Notes under the pieces: model-generated | What the model was told of the DNA's origin: nothing | Seen by the model: only the letters and a program-made list of their open reading frames with translations | Database searches by the model: none | Made by a program: the position numbers and the translations under genes | DNA from: CAYULW01 sp964445815 | Lineage (GTDB): Bacteria > Bacteroidota > Bacteroidia > Flavobacteriales_E > Vicingaceae | Direction of reading: 5' to 3' | Assembly (NCBI GenBank): GCA_964445815.1 | Contig: CAYULW010000001.1 | Coordinates: forward strand, 186,001-250,000 | DNA: 64,000 nt | Shown here: positions 12,301-19,520 of the stretch, piece after piece | How positions within the stretch are numbered: the stretch's first letter is position 1 | Layout of the letters: the number at the start of each line of letters is the position of its first letter

Positions 12301-15300
12301 GTATAATTACCTGCGCTTAAATCCGTGGTCATATTGTTACTGGGTGTTCCCCCTGACCATCTGTAGGTATACGGAGGTGTACCTCCCGTAACTGACGGAA
12401 CAACAGCACTTCCGACTGTCTGCAAACAAGTGTCGTCAATAGCGGTTACACTTGCGGTCAACGAAACAGGTGATGTAATATTGATTGAAGTAATTGTATC
12501 ACAACCATTGGCATCTGATAAAGTCAATGTATACGTTCCCGCACCCAGATTCATTATAGAACTTGTTGCTATAGCAGTATCATTCTGACCGGTTGACCAA
12601 TTAAACGTATAGTCTCCTGTACCCCCAGTTGGAGTAGATGTAATAGAACCAGTTCCACCACTACTACAATTTGAATTGGTACTGGTAATTACCGGATCAA
12701 GAAGATTAGGTTCAGTAATTACAAAAGTTTCTACCGTATCACAGCTTCCTGAAAAATCAGAGATAGTTAGAGTGTAGGTCCCCGCAAATAAGTTTTGTCT
12801 ATTATTAATGCCGATACCAATATCACTCCAATTGAAAGTATAAGGAGGCGTTCCGCCACTTAAATTGCTAATTGCGATATCTCCTGTATTGTCTCCAAAA
12901 CATTGAAGTGTCGCGTTTGAAGTAGAAGTAAAGTTTATTCCAGTTCCTGGTAAGATAGTAATATTGTCTACTGCACTGCAGCCACCGGACTCCGTTATTG
13001 TCACCGAATAAGTTCCTGCGGATAAACCGGTAATTGTACTAGAATTTCCAATCGTTTGAGGAAAACCATGCGACCAATCAAAGGTGTAAGGAGCAAGTCC
13101 TCCAAAAGGAGTAATAGTGATCTGTCCATTACTCAATGCACAAGTTTCATCTATTGAAGTGGTAATACTATTTATTGCTCTGCCCTGATTAATAGTAAAT
13201 GATTGAATGGAGTCACATGCATTCGCATCTTGAATCGTCACAGTATATATGCCTGCAGAAAGTCCCGAAATAGATGTGCCTATCGAACCAGTTGACCAAG
13301 AATACGTAATTGGGGCAGTTCCACCACTAAGGTTTAAAATTTCTATATAACCATCATTGAAACCAAAACAGGATTCGTGAACTACGGAGTCTCTATATGT
13401 GTAATTGACAATTCCTCCATTTATTGTAAATGTGCTAATGGTATCACAGCCATTAGCATCTGAAAGCGTTAAGGTATATGTTCCTGCACTCAGATTTATT
13501 ATTGAGCTTGTAGCCACAGCAGTATCATTCTGACCGGTTGACCAATTAAAGGTGTAATCTCCGGTACCTCCTGTAGGTGTTGAGGTGGCACTTCCATTAG
13601 ACGATCCATTACAAGCCTCATCAACAGTAGTCAAAGCGGGATCTAATTGAGCAGGTTGACCAATTGTTGTAGATCGTTCTTCTGTGCATCCATTTCCATC
13701 ACTTATGGTTACCGTATAGGTTCCTGCAAGAAGATTCTGCTGTAAGAATCCGCTTCGTCCATTAGACCAATTATAAGTCAATTGCCCAGTTCCTCCTCCG
13801 GCAAGGGCAATAGCTGTTCCTGATGCTTCTCCAAAGCAAACGGCATCAGCTCCAGTAACTCCGAAAACAAGAATTGGAGCAGAAGGGGTTAAGAGTTGGT
13901 TATCAACAGCAGTACAACCATTATTATCCGTAACCGTTACAATATAAAACCCGGATCCTAAATTGGTAACTGTCTTTGTTGTTTGTGCTGTGCCTGACCA
14001 TGCATAAGTGTATGGCCCTGTTCCTCCCGTTTCATTCGCTGTTAATTCTCCGTCATTGGCTCCCGTACAAGGCTGTTTATCGACATTAATTGAAACGGTC
14101 AAAACCGTTGGCTCTGTAATTGTTGTGTCTAAAGTAGCAGTACAACCATTCCCATCTGTCACTGTTACTGTATATGAACCTATGCCCAAATTATCATTTA
14201 AACCGGTATTCCCTGCACCGGCAGACCATGCATAAGTATATGCGGGTGATCCTCCGTTTCCAATAACCTCAATTATTCCATCATTATTGCCATTACATTG
14301 TACATTCTGGAAGTTAACAAGATTAACGGTTAACAGGTTATCTTCAGTTATGGTTACAGATGAACTATCTGTACAACCATTATTATCCGTGACTGTGACG
14401 GTATAATTACCTGGAGCTAAGCTACTGATGTTGTCTCCTGTTGCAGGGGGTGTCCAGTTATAGGTATAAGGTGAAGTCCCTCCAATCGAAGAAGCAGTTG
14501 CTGTACCATCGTTTGCTCCATTGCAACTAACATTGGTGCTATTAATGGAAACAACAAGAGGGTTAGGCTCATTAATGATAATGCTTTCTACAATTGTACA
14601 ACCATTTGCATCACTAATGGTGACATCGTAAGTGCCTCCATCTAAGTTAGATTCATTGTCAGAGCCTAAGCCAATTGGCGCAGGCCAGTTATAAGTGTAA
14701 GCGGGAGTACCTCCATTTACGGTAATCGTTGCAGTACCATCATCATCCCCATTACAAAGAATGTCTGTTGTTGTTGAGCTAGAGGATAAAGCCAGAGCAG
14801 GTTCTGTTATCGTAAAACTCTGTATCTCTTGACATCCATTATTGTCTTCAACAGTAACTGTATAAGTATTGGCCAAAAGGCTAGGGTTAACACTTACATT
14901 TCCTGCGGAATTAGACCAGGAATACGTATAAGGGATATTACCCCCGGTAACATCGAGACCGATATAACCATCATTTCCGCCATTGCATGACACGTTGGAA
15001 ATGGAATCTACAGCAATCACAACTGAAGGGGGAGCTGTAAGAGTGACTTGGTCTACAGCTGTACAACCATTATTGTCAGTAACAGTAACGGTGTAAGTTC
15101 TAGAACCTTTTCCTGTAATGGATGAAGTAATTTCATTATCAGGAGCCCATAGATAAGTATAGTTTCCTGTACCGCCATTAGCAGTTACAGTTGCTGATCC
15201 GTCGTTGATGCCGTTACAAGTGGGATCTGTTGAACTTGTAATTGTTGCTGTAAGAGCTGAAGGCTCTGTTATGGTAACTGATGCTGTATTTGAACATCCA

Positions 15301-18300
15301 TTATTATCGGTTACAGTTACTGTATATGTTTGAGCGGTTAAATTTTTTGCAGTATCACTTGTTGCACCACCTGGCATCCAAGCATAGGTATAAGGTTGTG
15401 TCCCTCCAGTTGCAGTTACAACCGCTTCTCCTGTTGCATCACCGTTACACAGAACATTGGTTTGAGAAGTAGTTAAAGAAATAGCTGTAGGCTGATTAAT
15501 GACAACACTCTCTTCATCTGTACAACCATTATTATCCGTGACTGTGACGGTATAAGTTCCACCTGCCAGTCCAGTAATACCTGCAGACGTTTGGCTACCG
15601 GGAGGATTCCACAAGAATGTATAAGGAGCAGTACCACCTGTTCCGCTTGCCGTTGCAGTACCATCATTAACCCCTGCACAAGAAGCATCTGTACTCGAAA
15701 TGTTGGCAACCAGAGTGATCGGTTGCCCAACAGTAGCTGTGGTTGAAACAGTACATCCATTATTATCTGTAACAGTAACCGTATATGTTCCAGCAGCAAG
15801 ATTTGGATTTTCACGATTGGAAGGTCCTCCTTGCCAAGCATAGGTATATGGTATCGTTCCTCCTGCACCTAAGGCTCTGGCATATCCATCAGAAAGACCA
15901 TTACATGATGCATCTTCAAGAGAGTCTATTGAGACACTCAGAGTGACCGGGTCAACTAGAGTCGTATCAAAAGTAACGGTGCAACTGTTGGCATCTGTTA
16001 AAGTAAGAGTATATGTTCCAGCAACAAGTCCTGTTCTGTCTTCATTAGAGTTTCCATCGTTCCACCCATAAGTGTAAGTTGGTGTGCCTCCGTTAACAGT
16101 TACATTGATTGTTCCGTTTGCATCTCCGTTGCACAAGGGGTCTGTCAAAGCATCAAAAGTGATTGTAAGTGGTGTAGGTTCATCAATGTCTATAGAATCT
16201 ATTTTAGTACAACCTACTACATTAGTAACTGTAACATAATACCTTCCGGCACTTAATCCATTTAAACTGGATTCATAAGGAACAGTATTATCAGTTGTTT
16301 GAGTCATATTGATGTCTGACCAGTCAAAAATAGTTTGACCTGGTATTCCACCTGACTTAGTTACAGTGGCACTGCCATCATTTCCTCCGTTACATGAAAC
16401 ATCTGTTTTGGAAAATACCAAACTAATATCGGTTGGAGAAAATATGGTCTGCGAGTCCACGAAAGTACAGCCATTAGCATCAGTTACAGTGAAGGTATAT
16501 GTAATACCTGCTGGACTTCCTAATAATCCAGTTCTATTTTGATCAGTGCTTGGCCCATCACTCCATGCATAGGTGTAAAATGGTGCAGATCCATTGGGTG
16601 TTCCTCCTGAGGGAGTAGTGGTAATTGACCCATTCGCTTCTCCAAAACAGAAAGCATCACTTTTTGAAGATGTAGCGGTAACAGCATTTGCAGGTTGACC
16701 AACAGCTATCGATCCCGTTACAGTACAACCATTGTTATCAGTAACTGTAACCGTGTAAGTTCCGGCTAAAAGATTTGATTCAGTATCAGATAGCGAACCA
16801 TTTTCACTATTTCCTGTTGACCAACTAAATGAATATGGAGCGGCTCCGCCTGAAGGAGTGGAAGTTGCAGAACCTGAGGCCTCTCCAAAGCACAAAGCAT
16901 CGATTGAGATCAATGCCGGATCAATTGCGGGAGGATTAGTCAGGGTAGTTGATAGAGTATTTGTACAACCATTACCATCAATAACGGTGACTGTATAGTT
17001 CCCTGCCATTAGACCACTAATTGATGTACTGTTATTCACACTATTTGACCAATTGAACGTATAGTTTGGCGTACCTCCGGATGCACTTGCTGTGATCGTT
17101 CCATCGCTCCCTCCATTACAGCTTGGAGAAGTTTCTACATCAAATGCAGGAACTAAAGGTGTGGGCTCATCTATTTCAACAGAGTCTACTTTAGAACATC
17201 CAACAACATTGGTCACTGTTACATAGTACTTTCCTTGAGCCAAATTCGTTTCATTTGATTCAAACGGTGCAGAGTTATCGAAAGTTGTATTTCCGGTAGA
17301 CCAGGCAAAAGTCTTAATACCTGGTATACCACCACTAGCAGAAGCAGTTGCTGTTCCGTCAACTGATCCGTTACATAAAGCATCAGTTCCACTAACAGCA
17401 GTGCTAATATCAGTAGGAGAAAATATAGTTTCAGATCCAACAAAAGTACATCCGTTGGCATCCGTCACTGTAAAAGTATAAACTGTTCCTCCGGGACTTC
17501 CTTGTAGGTTTGTTCTATTCTCATCTGTACTTGAACCATCACTCCATGCATATGTATAACGTGGGTTAGGAGCAGAAAACTGAGTTCCTCCTGTTGGATT
17601 TGTACTGATTGATCCATTTGCTACATCAAAGCAAAAGGCATCACTTTTTGATGATGTGACTGAAAGTGCGGCAGCTGGTTGACCTACAATGAAGGTCTCT
17701 GTGTTGGTACATCCATCACTGTCAGTGACAGTGACAGTATATGTCCCTGCTACAAGACCTGTTTCTGTATTTGTTGTATTGCCGCTGCTATTCCACATAT
17801 AGCCATTTGCGGGATAGCTTCCCGTTCCCCCTGTAGGATTTGCCATTGCAGAGCCCGTAGCATCTCCAAAGCAAGCCACATCAGTTACTACAACTCCAGG
17901 TTGTACCTGTGTAGGCTCATTAACTATCGCTGAATCTAAGGCTGTACAACCATTATTATCTGTTACAGTCACATAATACTTTCCATCACACAAACCAGTC
18001 GGGTTATTTACCGTTTGACCCGGAGGGCCGTCACTCCATAGGTAAGTATAAGGAGGCGTTCCATCAAAAGCAAAGACATTGGCTGTGCCATCGCAAACAT
18101 CAAAACAACTTGTTGTTGAGCCCAAAGTTACCGTAACAAGCTGGAAAGGTTCATTAATCGAAAATGATCTAAAGGTGGGAGTATTGCCGTCTAATCCATC
18201 AAAGATGGTTATAGTATAGTTACCGTCCCCTAATGGAATGGTATCACCTACATTAAAAAACTGAGGAGGAGATGTATTAATACGGATGGTATAATTTCCG

Positions 18301-18464
18301 GAAGGAGCTGTGGTGTGCAAAGAGTCTATCGTTACATAACCATCTGTGGAACCAAAGCAACTAGGGTCTTGAGTGCTGATAAAAATAACATCAACTCTAG
18401 CATACAAGCTAAATGTTGAAAATAATGTTAACAGCAAAAAGAAATTTCTTAAGTGATTAGTCAT
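3306..18464 (-). CDS. Giant SprB-repeat adhesin with T9SS type B (CHU_C) sorting domain
   Basis: The protein has 5052 residues from the chosen ATG. A signal peptide (MTNHLRNFFLLLTLFSTFSLYA) is followed by about 61 SprB-type repeats of 75-85 residues, counted by eye. Each runs roughly C-x-G-x-x-DG, a GGT.PYTY.W core, then L.AGTYTVTVTD.NGC. After them come two Ig/PKD-like segments and, in the last about 85 residues, a gliding-motility-associated C-terminal domain (ISPNADGVNDTW, IYNRWGKLIYE, WDGTYEGK, LPIGTYYYVIDL), which is the type B T9SS sorting signal. Such proteins are secreted to the cell surface; SprB of F. johnsoniae is a moving gliding adhesin of similar architecture. An in-frame codon at 18506 was rejected because it lies beside the best promoter box (18504-18511) and would precede the signal peptide with polar residues. 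The ligand is unknown, and gliding itself cannot be inferred from this gene alone. Confidence 0.93.
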   Translation of the reverse strand: MTNHLRNFFLLLTLFSTFSLYARVDVIFISTQDPSCFGSTDGYVTIDSLHTTAPSGNYTIRINTSPPQFFNVGDTIPLGDGNYTITIFDGLDGNTPTFRSFSINEPFQLVTVTLGSTTSCFDVCDGTANVFAFDGTPPYTYLWSDGPPGQTVNNPTGLCDGKYYVTVTDNNGCTALDSAIVNEPTQVQPGVVVTDVACFGDATGSAMANPTGGTGSYPANGYMWNSSGNTTNTETGLVAGTYTVTVTDSDGCTNTETFIVGQPAAALSVTSSKSDAFCFDVANGSISTNPTGGTQFSAPNPRYTYAWSDGSSTDENRTNLQGSPGGTVYTFTVTDANGCTFVGSETIFSPTDISTAVSGTDALCNGSVDGTATASASGGIPGIKTFAWSTGNTTFDNSAPFESNETNLAQGKYYVTVTNVVGCSKVDSVEIDEPTPLVPAFDVETSPSCNGGSDGTITASASGGTPNYTFNWSNSVNNSTSISGLMAGNYTVTVIDGNGCTNTLSTTLTNPPAIDPALISIDALCFGEASGSATSTPSGGAAPYSFSWSTGNSENGSLSDTESNLLAGTYTVTVTDNNGCTVTGSIAVGQPANAVTATSSKSDAFCFGEANGSITTTPSGGTPNGSAPFYTYAWSDGPSTDQNRTGLLGSPAGITYTFTVTDANGCTFVDSQTIFSPTDISLVFSKTDVSCNGGNDGSATVTKSGGIPGQTIFDWSDINMTQTTDNTVPYESSLNGLSAGRYYVTVTNVVGCTKIDSIDIDEPTPLTITFDALTDPLCNGDANGTINVTVNGGTPTYTYGWNDGNSNEDRTGLVAGTYTLTLTDANSCTVTFDTTLVDPVTLSVSIDSLEDASCNGLSDGYARALGAGGTIPYTYAWQGGPSNRENPNLAAGTYTVTVTDNNGCTVSTTATVGQPITLVANISSTDASCAGVNDGTATASGTGGTAPYTFLWNPPGSQTSAGITGLAGGTYTVTVTDNNGCTDEESVVINQPTAISLTTSQTNVLCNGDATGEAVVTATGGTQPYTYAWMPGGATSDTAKNLTAQTYTVTVTDNNGCSNTASVTITEPSALTATITSSTDPTCNGINDGSATVTANGGTGNYTYLWAPDNEITSSITGKGSRTYTVTVTDNNGCTAVDQVTLTAPPSVVIAVDSISNVSCNGGNDGYIGLDVTGGNIPYTYSWSNSAGNVSVNPSLLANTYTVTVEDNNGCQEIQSFTITEPALALSSSSTTTDILCNGDDDGTATITVNGGTPAYTYNWPAPIGLGSDNESNLDGGTYDVTISDANGCTIVESIIINEPNPLVVSINSTNVSCNGANDGTATASSIGGTSPYTYNWTPPATGDNISSLAPGNYTVTVTDNNGCTDSSSVTITEDNLLTVNLVNFQNVQCNGNNDGIIEVIGNGGSPAYTYAWSAGAGNTGLNDNLGIGSYTVTVTDGNGCTATLDTTITEPTVLTVSINVDKQPCTGANDGELTANETGGTGPYTYAWSGTAQTTKTVTNLGSGFYIVTVTDNNGCTAVDNQLLTPSAPILVFGVTGADAVCFGEASGTAIALAGGGTGQLTYNWSNGRSGFLQQNLLAGTYTVTISDGNGCTEERSTTIGQPAQLDPALTTVDEACNGSSNGSATSTPTGGTGDYTFNWSTGQNDTAVATSSIINLSAGTYTLTLSDANGCDTISTFTINGGIVNYTYRDSVVHESCFGFNDGYIEILNLSGGTAPITYSWSTGSIGTSISGLSAGIYTVTIQDANACDSIQSFTINQGRAINSITTSIDETCALSNGQITITPFGGLAPYTFDWSHGFPQTIGNSSTITGLSAGTYSVTITESGGCSAVDNITILPGTGINFTSTSNATLQCFGDNTGDIAISNLSGGTPPYTFNWSDIGIGINNRQNLFAGTYTLTISDFSGSCDTVETFVITEPNLLDPVITSTNSNCSSGGTGSITSTPTGGTGDYTFNWSTGQNDTAIATSSIMNLGAGTYTLTLSDANGCDTITSINITSPVSLTASVTAIDDTCLQTVGSAVVPSVTGGTPPYTYRWSGGTPSNNMTTDLSAGNYTVTVEDNVGCDTTIAFTINNFSTISINDSVVNVTCNGNNDGKIFITNIGGINPVTYNWSVGFLVGANPTNVPPGTYSITVTDAAGCAEISSISVTQPNLLEAAVTTVDESCTPGNDGSASAVITGGTPPYTYDWGAGNTSANNVNGLSGGAYNLTVVDSNGCQTIEPYFIFNTSSFTSNVLVTDASCNGGMDGEIQITLNGAVPLITYQWAGGLPASPNQTGLIEGNYFVTITDGTGCSITEAIRVNEDSPITVDSIPTNDESCSPGNDGNAKVYVSGGMGPYTYTFSGMGNQFNDSIADLSAGFYSVTIEDANACSEVESFRIEPGDDIDLNDSIVDPLCFGDSNGEIYLRPTGGSGSGYSYMWDNGSTQSFRTGLSAGNYRVTVSDGAIPPCTKVENIGVSSPSPISASFVEGPESCVPGGDGSAFLTPNGGTGPYTVSSPAGTVFGTNVFSLSAGNYTVTITDANMCTGTKNFTIGTFQPATLSSTVTDATCFGGNDGSVVISVMGGANPLTYIWSGGGLSGATNNGIVSPGTYTVTVNDRLGCSATETVTVGQGAQIQASFVTTGESCNPGNDGSATITITSGGTAPFTYDWGAGNTNQTSNTGLAAGNYDVTVSDDNGCTEIIPYIINSDAPFALSGTVDSVSCHGLADGQISQLVTGQSGTIVYNWDDGSSQSGRTGLAAGTYSVTVTDQGTGCTETAQYIVGQPDDILISFVTTEESCNPGSDGTITLTPSGGNAGQYTYQWSGGLSASANQTGLVANTYSVTVFDSKGCSSDTTIDVILNPGFTVILAATDIRCNGANNGFIALSTNPDVTANATYLWSDGRRNRNRGGLAPNNYSVTVTDGNTGCTAVASASISEPTAIVANVTPTDESCIPGSDGSATVIASGGTTSTPGLYTYTWPISGQTNNNVEIGLTAGNYNVTVQDDNGCTAVVPFTINQAAPFTVDLDSTDITCNGANDGTATVTTTATNPTYQWSVGISTSSTISNLSQGKYLVTVTDQASGCTAIDSISINEPSLIVGNITTTPESCVPGNDGTATGGASGGTIGTGSDYVYSWSVGSVGPSISGLSAGTYTVTISDDNSCTVVDNFTVGSTAPFNVNSIIKGVSCNGLRDGAITLNITGASGTLLFSWNDAATTQNRSSLFAGTYDVTITDQGTGCTETQSFNVPEPNRIDVTIVTSPEDCIPGGNGQATASAIGGSSGSGDYTYDWSTGVRDIAPISTITNLAAGNYRVSVTDDSLCVKVENVVVGTAASFTIDLDSLDVNCNGGNNGRITISSSLTNFNFNWSTGNTTDNPLNNLAAGQYKVTVTDPGTGCTQVDSIVINEPTLIDPNVFTTPESCVPGNDGTALGNATGGAPNSTYTYNWSNGQNAVNPIIGLSAGTYTVTVFDDLGCSNTETFNVGSVAPFNVNADIKNTACNGGNDGSIDLTVTGATGGLLYDWGSGITTEDRSNLTAGNYTVTITDQGNGCTETNTYTITEPTQIMAQLVTVDATCNPGNDGRVRATATGGSSSNGRYTFEWSSGGGPNVTDTSRVFSLAAGNYSLTITDDSSCSIVETFTIGSSAPFIVADNVSDVTCNGLSDGSISLTVTGNSGTISYAWDNGLPSQASQSNLSGATYNVTITDQGNGCTEVKSYTVNEPDPIIPTVSVMNESCSPGNDGSALATATGGTVSANYTFNWSNGFSGNPITGLVGGNYDVTVIDDNNCSVVEPFTILPGNKINPNETVSSETCSGACDGSIILNPSGGSGSYTYNWDTGETSKDRLNLCGGTYTVTISDGGNCDTTMSFTINSNSPLVVNVTTKDQSCTSLAVCDGEAYAQVSGGLAPYTYIWGAGTVSGVNPDTATSICVGNYDVTITDASGCSVIEPFTINGPPPLGASFNINNPSCNICNGDVTVTASGGVGSTYTYEWYDSGLNPLGNTTDNLSGICAGIYFVDITDNTGCSDRFSVGVSDNGAESVTVTKIDASCFGECDGSATANYVCLDPNCSVEWFNGTTGVPLGVTSNTASNLCAGDYFVQVTNNSGCIALEPVTIGSPSGFLLSSNVSNVTCFGGFDGSISVNVSGGSGNYTYVWAPGPISGQGTSNISALSAGMYNLTLIDDSGCDSVFTFNVNAPSEIQATFTNVDPTCDVSNGSISASVSGGTVSSNYTYQWLDGQSNPIIGATGSSLSNIGQGTYYLVVNDDNNCERTFLTTLSNTDGPTVVVDSTKDIQCFGDQGGAIFITASGPNSPFTYNWLSQGQTTEDIFNLNEGTYVVGVSDALGCITYDTASVQGPSQIIANITSENANCGSCDGIARMNVSGGVPPFTYLWSNGSVADTASGLCAGAYTAVVSDANGCSETFDFTINNTGGPTGETVSVSAASCASSCDGSATVIPRGGTSPYTYLWLHNGATTNSLSNLCAGSYTLQVTDVSGCNRLVHVDVSAPAELTAKATIVAQTCQSNPCDGSIRVDVSGGTRPYSFDWGPLNLPNSNVQNGLCAGIYNVTITDANGCRLIRNYSVVNSGNTITTTPTVQDVSCYGSCDGSLISNVVQIVGVTYQWFNDQGQAVAPQGNDLIGAACAGDYFLEITQFPDGCKNYYNVSVEEPDSILLNSTIVNNISCNGACDGEIFISTSGGNILYNYSWNDPNNQDGIPVVDLCAGTYGVTATDANGCTASTSVTLVDPPALILTINGSTNLTCSSNRNATANVSGNGGTTPYTFTWSGGQIGDNPTDLGFGPNIVTLTDATGCSVEDTVFISATDTVVAIVPSNNIICGGDSIFLDGELMGSSITSFGWYEGTTSNLLTNSLDTTISRPFGDYTFYLIASNGSCSDTSEYKVSTVQNPSVGLAPSVTIYKNEIAIFKLTGKDPTYQYAWSPNIDLNDSSLAEPQASAREDRYYTLVVTDTNGCQYIDSILLDYEKELDIPSGISPNADGVNDTWEIEFLDEFPNAKVYIYNRWGKLIYEQKNGYNVEWDGTYEGKALPIGTYYYVIDLGSPRFEPMTGPITIVK
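4276..18370 (-). repeat. Tandem SprB-type coding repeats (about 61 units)
   Basis: Within the adhesin gene about 61 diverged units of roughly 225-260 bp follow each other without a gap. Conserved codons mark the first cysteine (C-x-G...DG) and the last (NGC). Larger duplications are visible: units 3-6 (about 16922-17900) resemble units 7-10 (about 15932-16921), and unit 21 (about 13400-13640) is nearly the same as unit 25 (about 12455-12690). From about 12220 down to 7113 two unit types alternate strictly. The unit count and boundaries were set by eye. Confidence 0.88.
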
Positions 18465-18503
18465 CGATAGAATAATCTTTAAATTAAAAGTTTGAGTAAC
18501 TAA

Positions 18504-18511
18504 CAAATATA
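18504..18511 (-). promoter_or_regulatory. -7 promoter box of the giant adhesin operon
   Basis: The minus strand reads TATATTTG, a perfect TANNTTTG. It lies 39 bases upstream of the ATG at 18464 and 73 bases beyond the stop codon of the upstream PorP gene. No good TTG was found at the -33 distance. It suggests that the adhesin, its SprF-like partner and the thioredoxin form a separate transcription unit. Confidence 0.5.
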
Positions 18512-18584
18512 ATAATTCTCAATTATTGAATTAAGCTCATTATTGCAATAAGGGAAGACGAAAAAAGATATGATTTGGTTGCTG

Positions 18585-19520
18585 TTAGTTATAAGCAGGG
18601 CAGTAAAATTTCTCTATTTTTTTTTCGGTTGTACAGCTTTTTATTGAAATAATTATTTCTTGTGTATTTGGAGAAACCCGATTAAGAGAATTAAAGGCAT
18701 ATTCATAAGAGTAACCTATATTATACAGCCTAAACAGCCTGACTTGAAAGTTGATATAACCAGAGTTTAAGTATTTACTGCCCATACCAAAGATTATTTT
18801 TTGGTCGTAATCAAATGTTAAGGTCATGTCCATTGTAGGGGAGGCAAAGGGTGACATATAGAAAAGGAATGAGGGGACATAATCCAATACTCTTCCTCTG
18901 ATTCGATAACCTCCATTCAAAAAGTAATGGCTTGAAAGTCGATTTTCTTTGGTGCCAAAATTTTTTATTCTGGTAGGATACCCCTGCATTAGAGATGCTC
19001 CAACGAAAAAGTTTTTATTGTATAAAAAAGCACCGGGGCTTATTTCTGGATACACTAAAACCAAGGACTCATCATTTAATGCCGGATCTATCGCTTTATT
19101 AGCTATTCTTATGCTTCTATAATTTTGATTAAAGCTTTGGATGCCTGCATAAAGACCAAAACTAGCTCGATAATTTCTATCTAGTTTTAAATGAAATGCA
19201 TAGCCGAGCTTGAAATAATTGTTGGTGGTAAAGCCATGCCGATCTGAAATAATGTTAAGACCCCATCCATGAAAATTTTTAGGATACTTATCTTCCTTAT
19301 TCATGCGTGTGTTAAAAGACATGAAGTATGTAGTCGGTGAATTTTCGAAACCAATCCATTGGTCTCTATTGCCCATCACCAACTCTCCACACGGTTGTAT
19401 TCCTGCTAAAGCAGGGTTTATCATATAACGATTAAGGACATATTGTGTATAACTCACATGTTGTTGCGACAAGCAAATACCAGACATTAAAAGAAAAAAT
19501 ATCAAAGCTTGCGTTCTCAT
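18585..19520 (-). CDS. PorP/SprF family type IX secretion membrane protein (second copy)
   Basis: The 311-residue protein has a signal peptide (MRTQALIFFLLMSGICLSQ) followed by QHVSYTQYVLNRYMINPALAGIQPC, the PorP/SprF opening. The body is rich in aromatic, alternating strands typical of an outer-membrane barrel. It resembles the other copy (2393-3304) only in the general family pattern, so the two look like old paralogs rather than a recent duplicate. Its ATG overlaps the stop codon of the one-repeat type B protein upstream (ATGA), showing translational coupling. The likely role is to help that small protein, or the downstream giant adhesin, through the T9SS. Confidence 0.88.
   Translation of the reverse strand: MRTQALIFFLLMSGICLSQQHVSYTQYVLNRYMINPALAGIQPCGELVMGNRDQWIGFENSPTTYFMSFNTRMNKEDKYPKNFHGWGLNIISDRHGFTTNNYFKLGYAFHLKLDRNYRASFGLYAGIQSFNQNYRSIRIANKAIDPALNDESLVLVYPEISPGAFLYNKNFFVGASLMQGYPTRIKNFGTKENRLSSHYFLNGGYRIRGRVLDYVPSFLFYMSPFASPTMDMTLTFDYDQKIIFGMGSKYLNSGYINFQVRLFRLYNIGYSYEYAFNSLNRVSPNTQEIIISIKSCTTEKKIEKFYCPAYN

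Noticed and set aside
15473..15868. 131-residue open frame inside the adhesin gene
   Set aside because: It is on the same strand but in another frame of the repeats and is composed of leucine, glutamine and valine runs caused by the repeat codons; no start signal or domain. The other frames within the adhesin gene (such as 17219-17461 and 11378-11569) were rejected for the same reason.
4276..18370. Regular direct repeats that could be taken for a CRISPR array
   Set aside because: They are diverged coding repeats in one long open frame, about 230 bases each, with no short identical repeats and no spacers; no cas genes are near.
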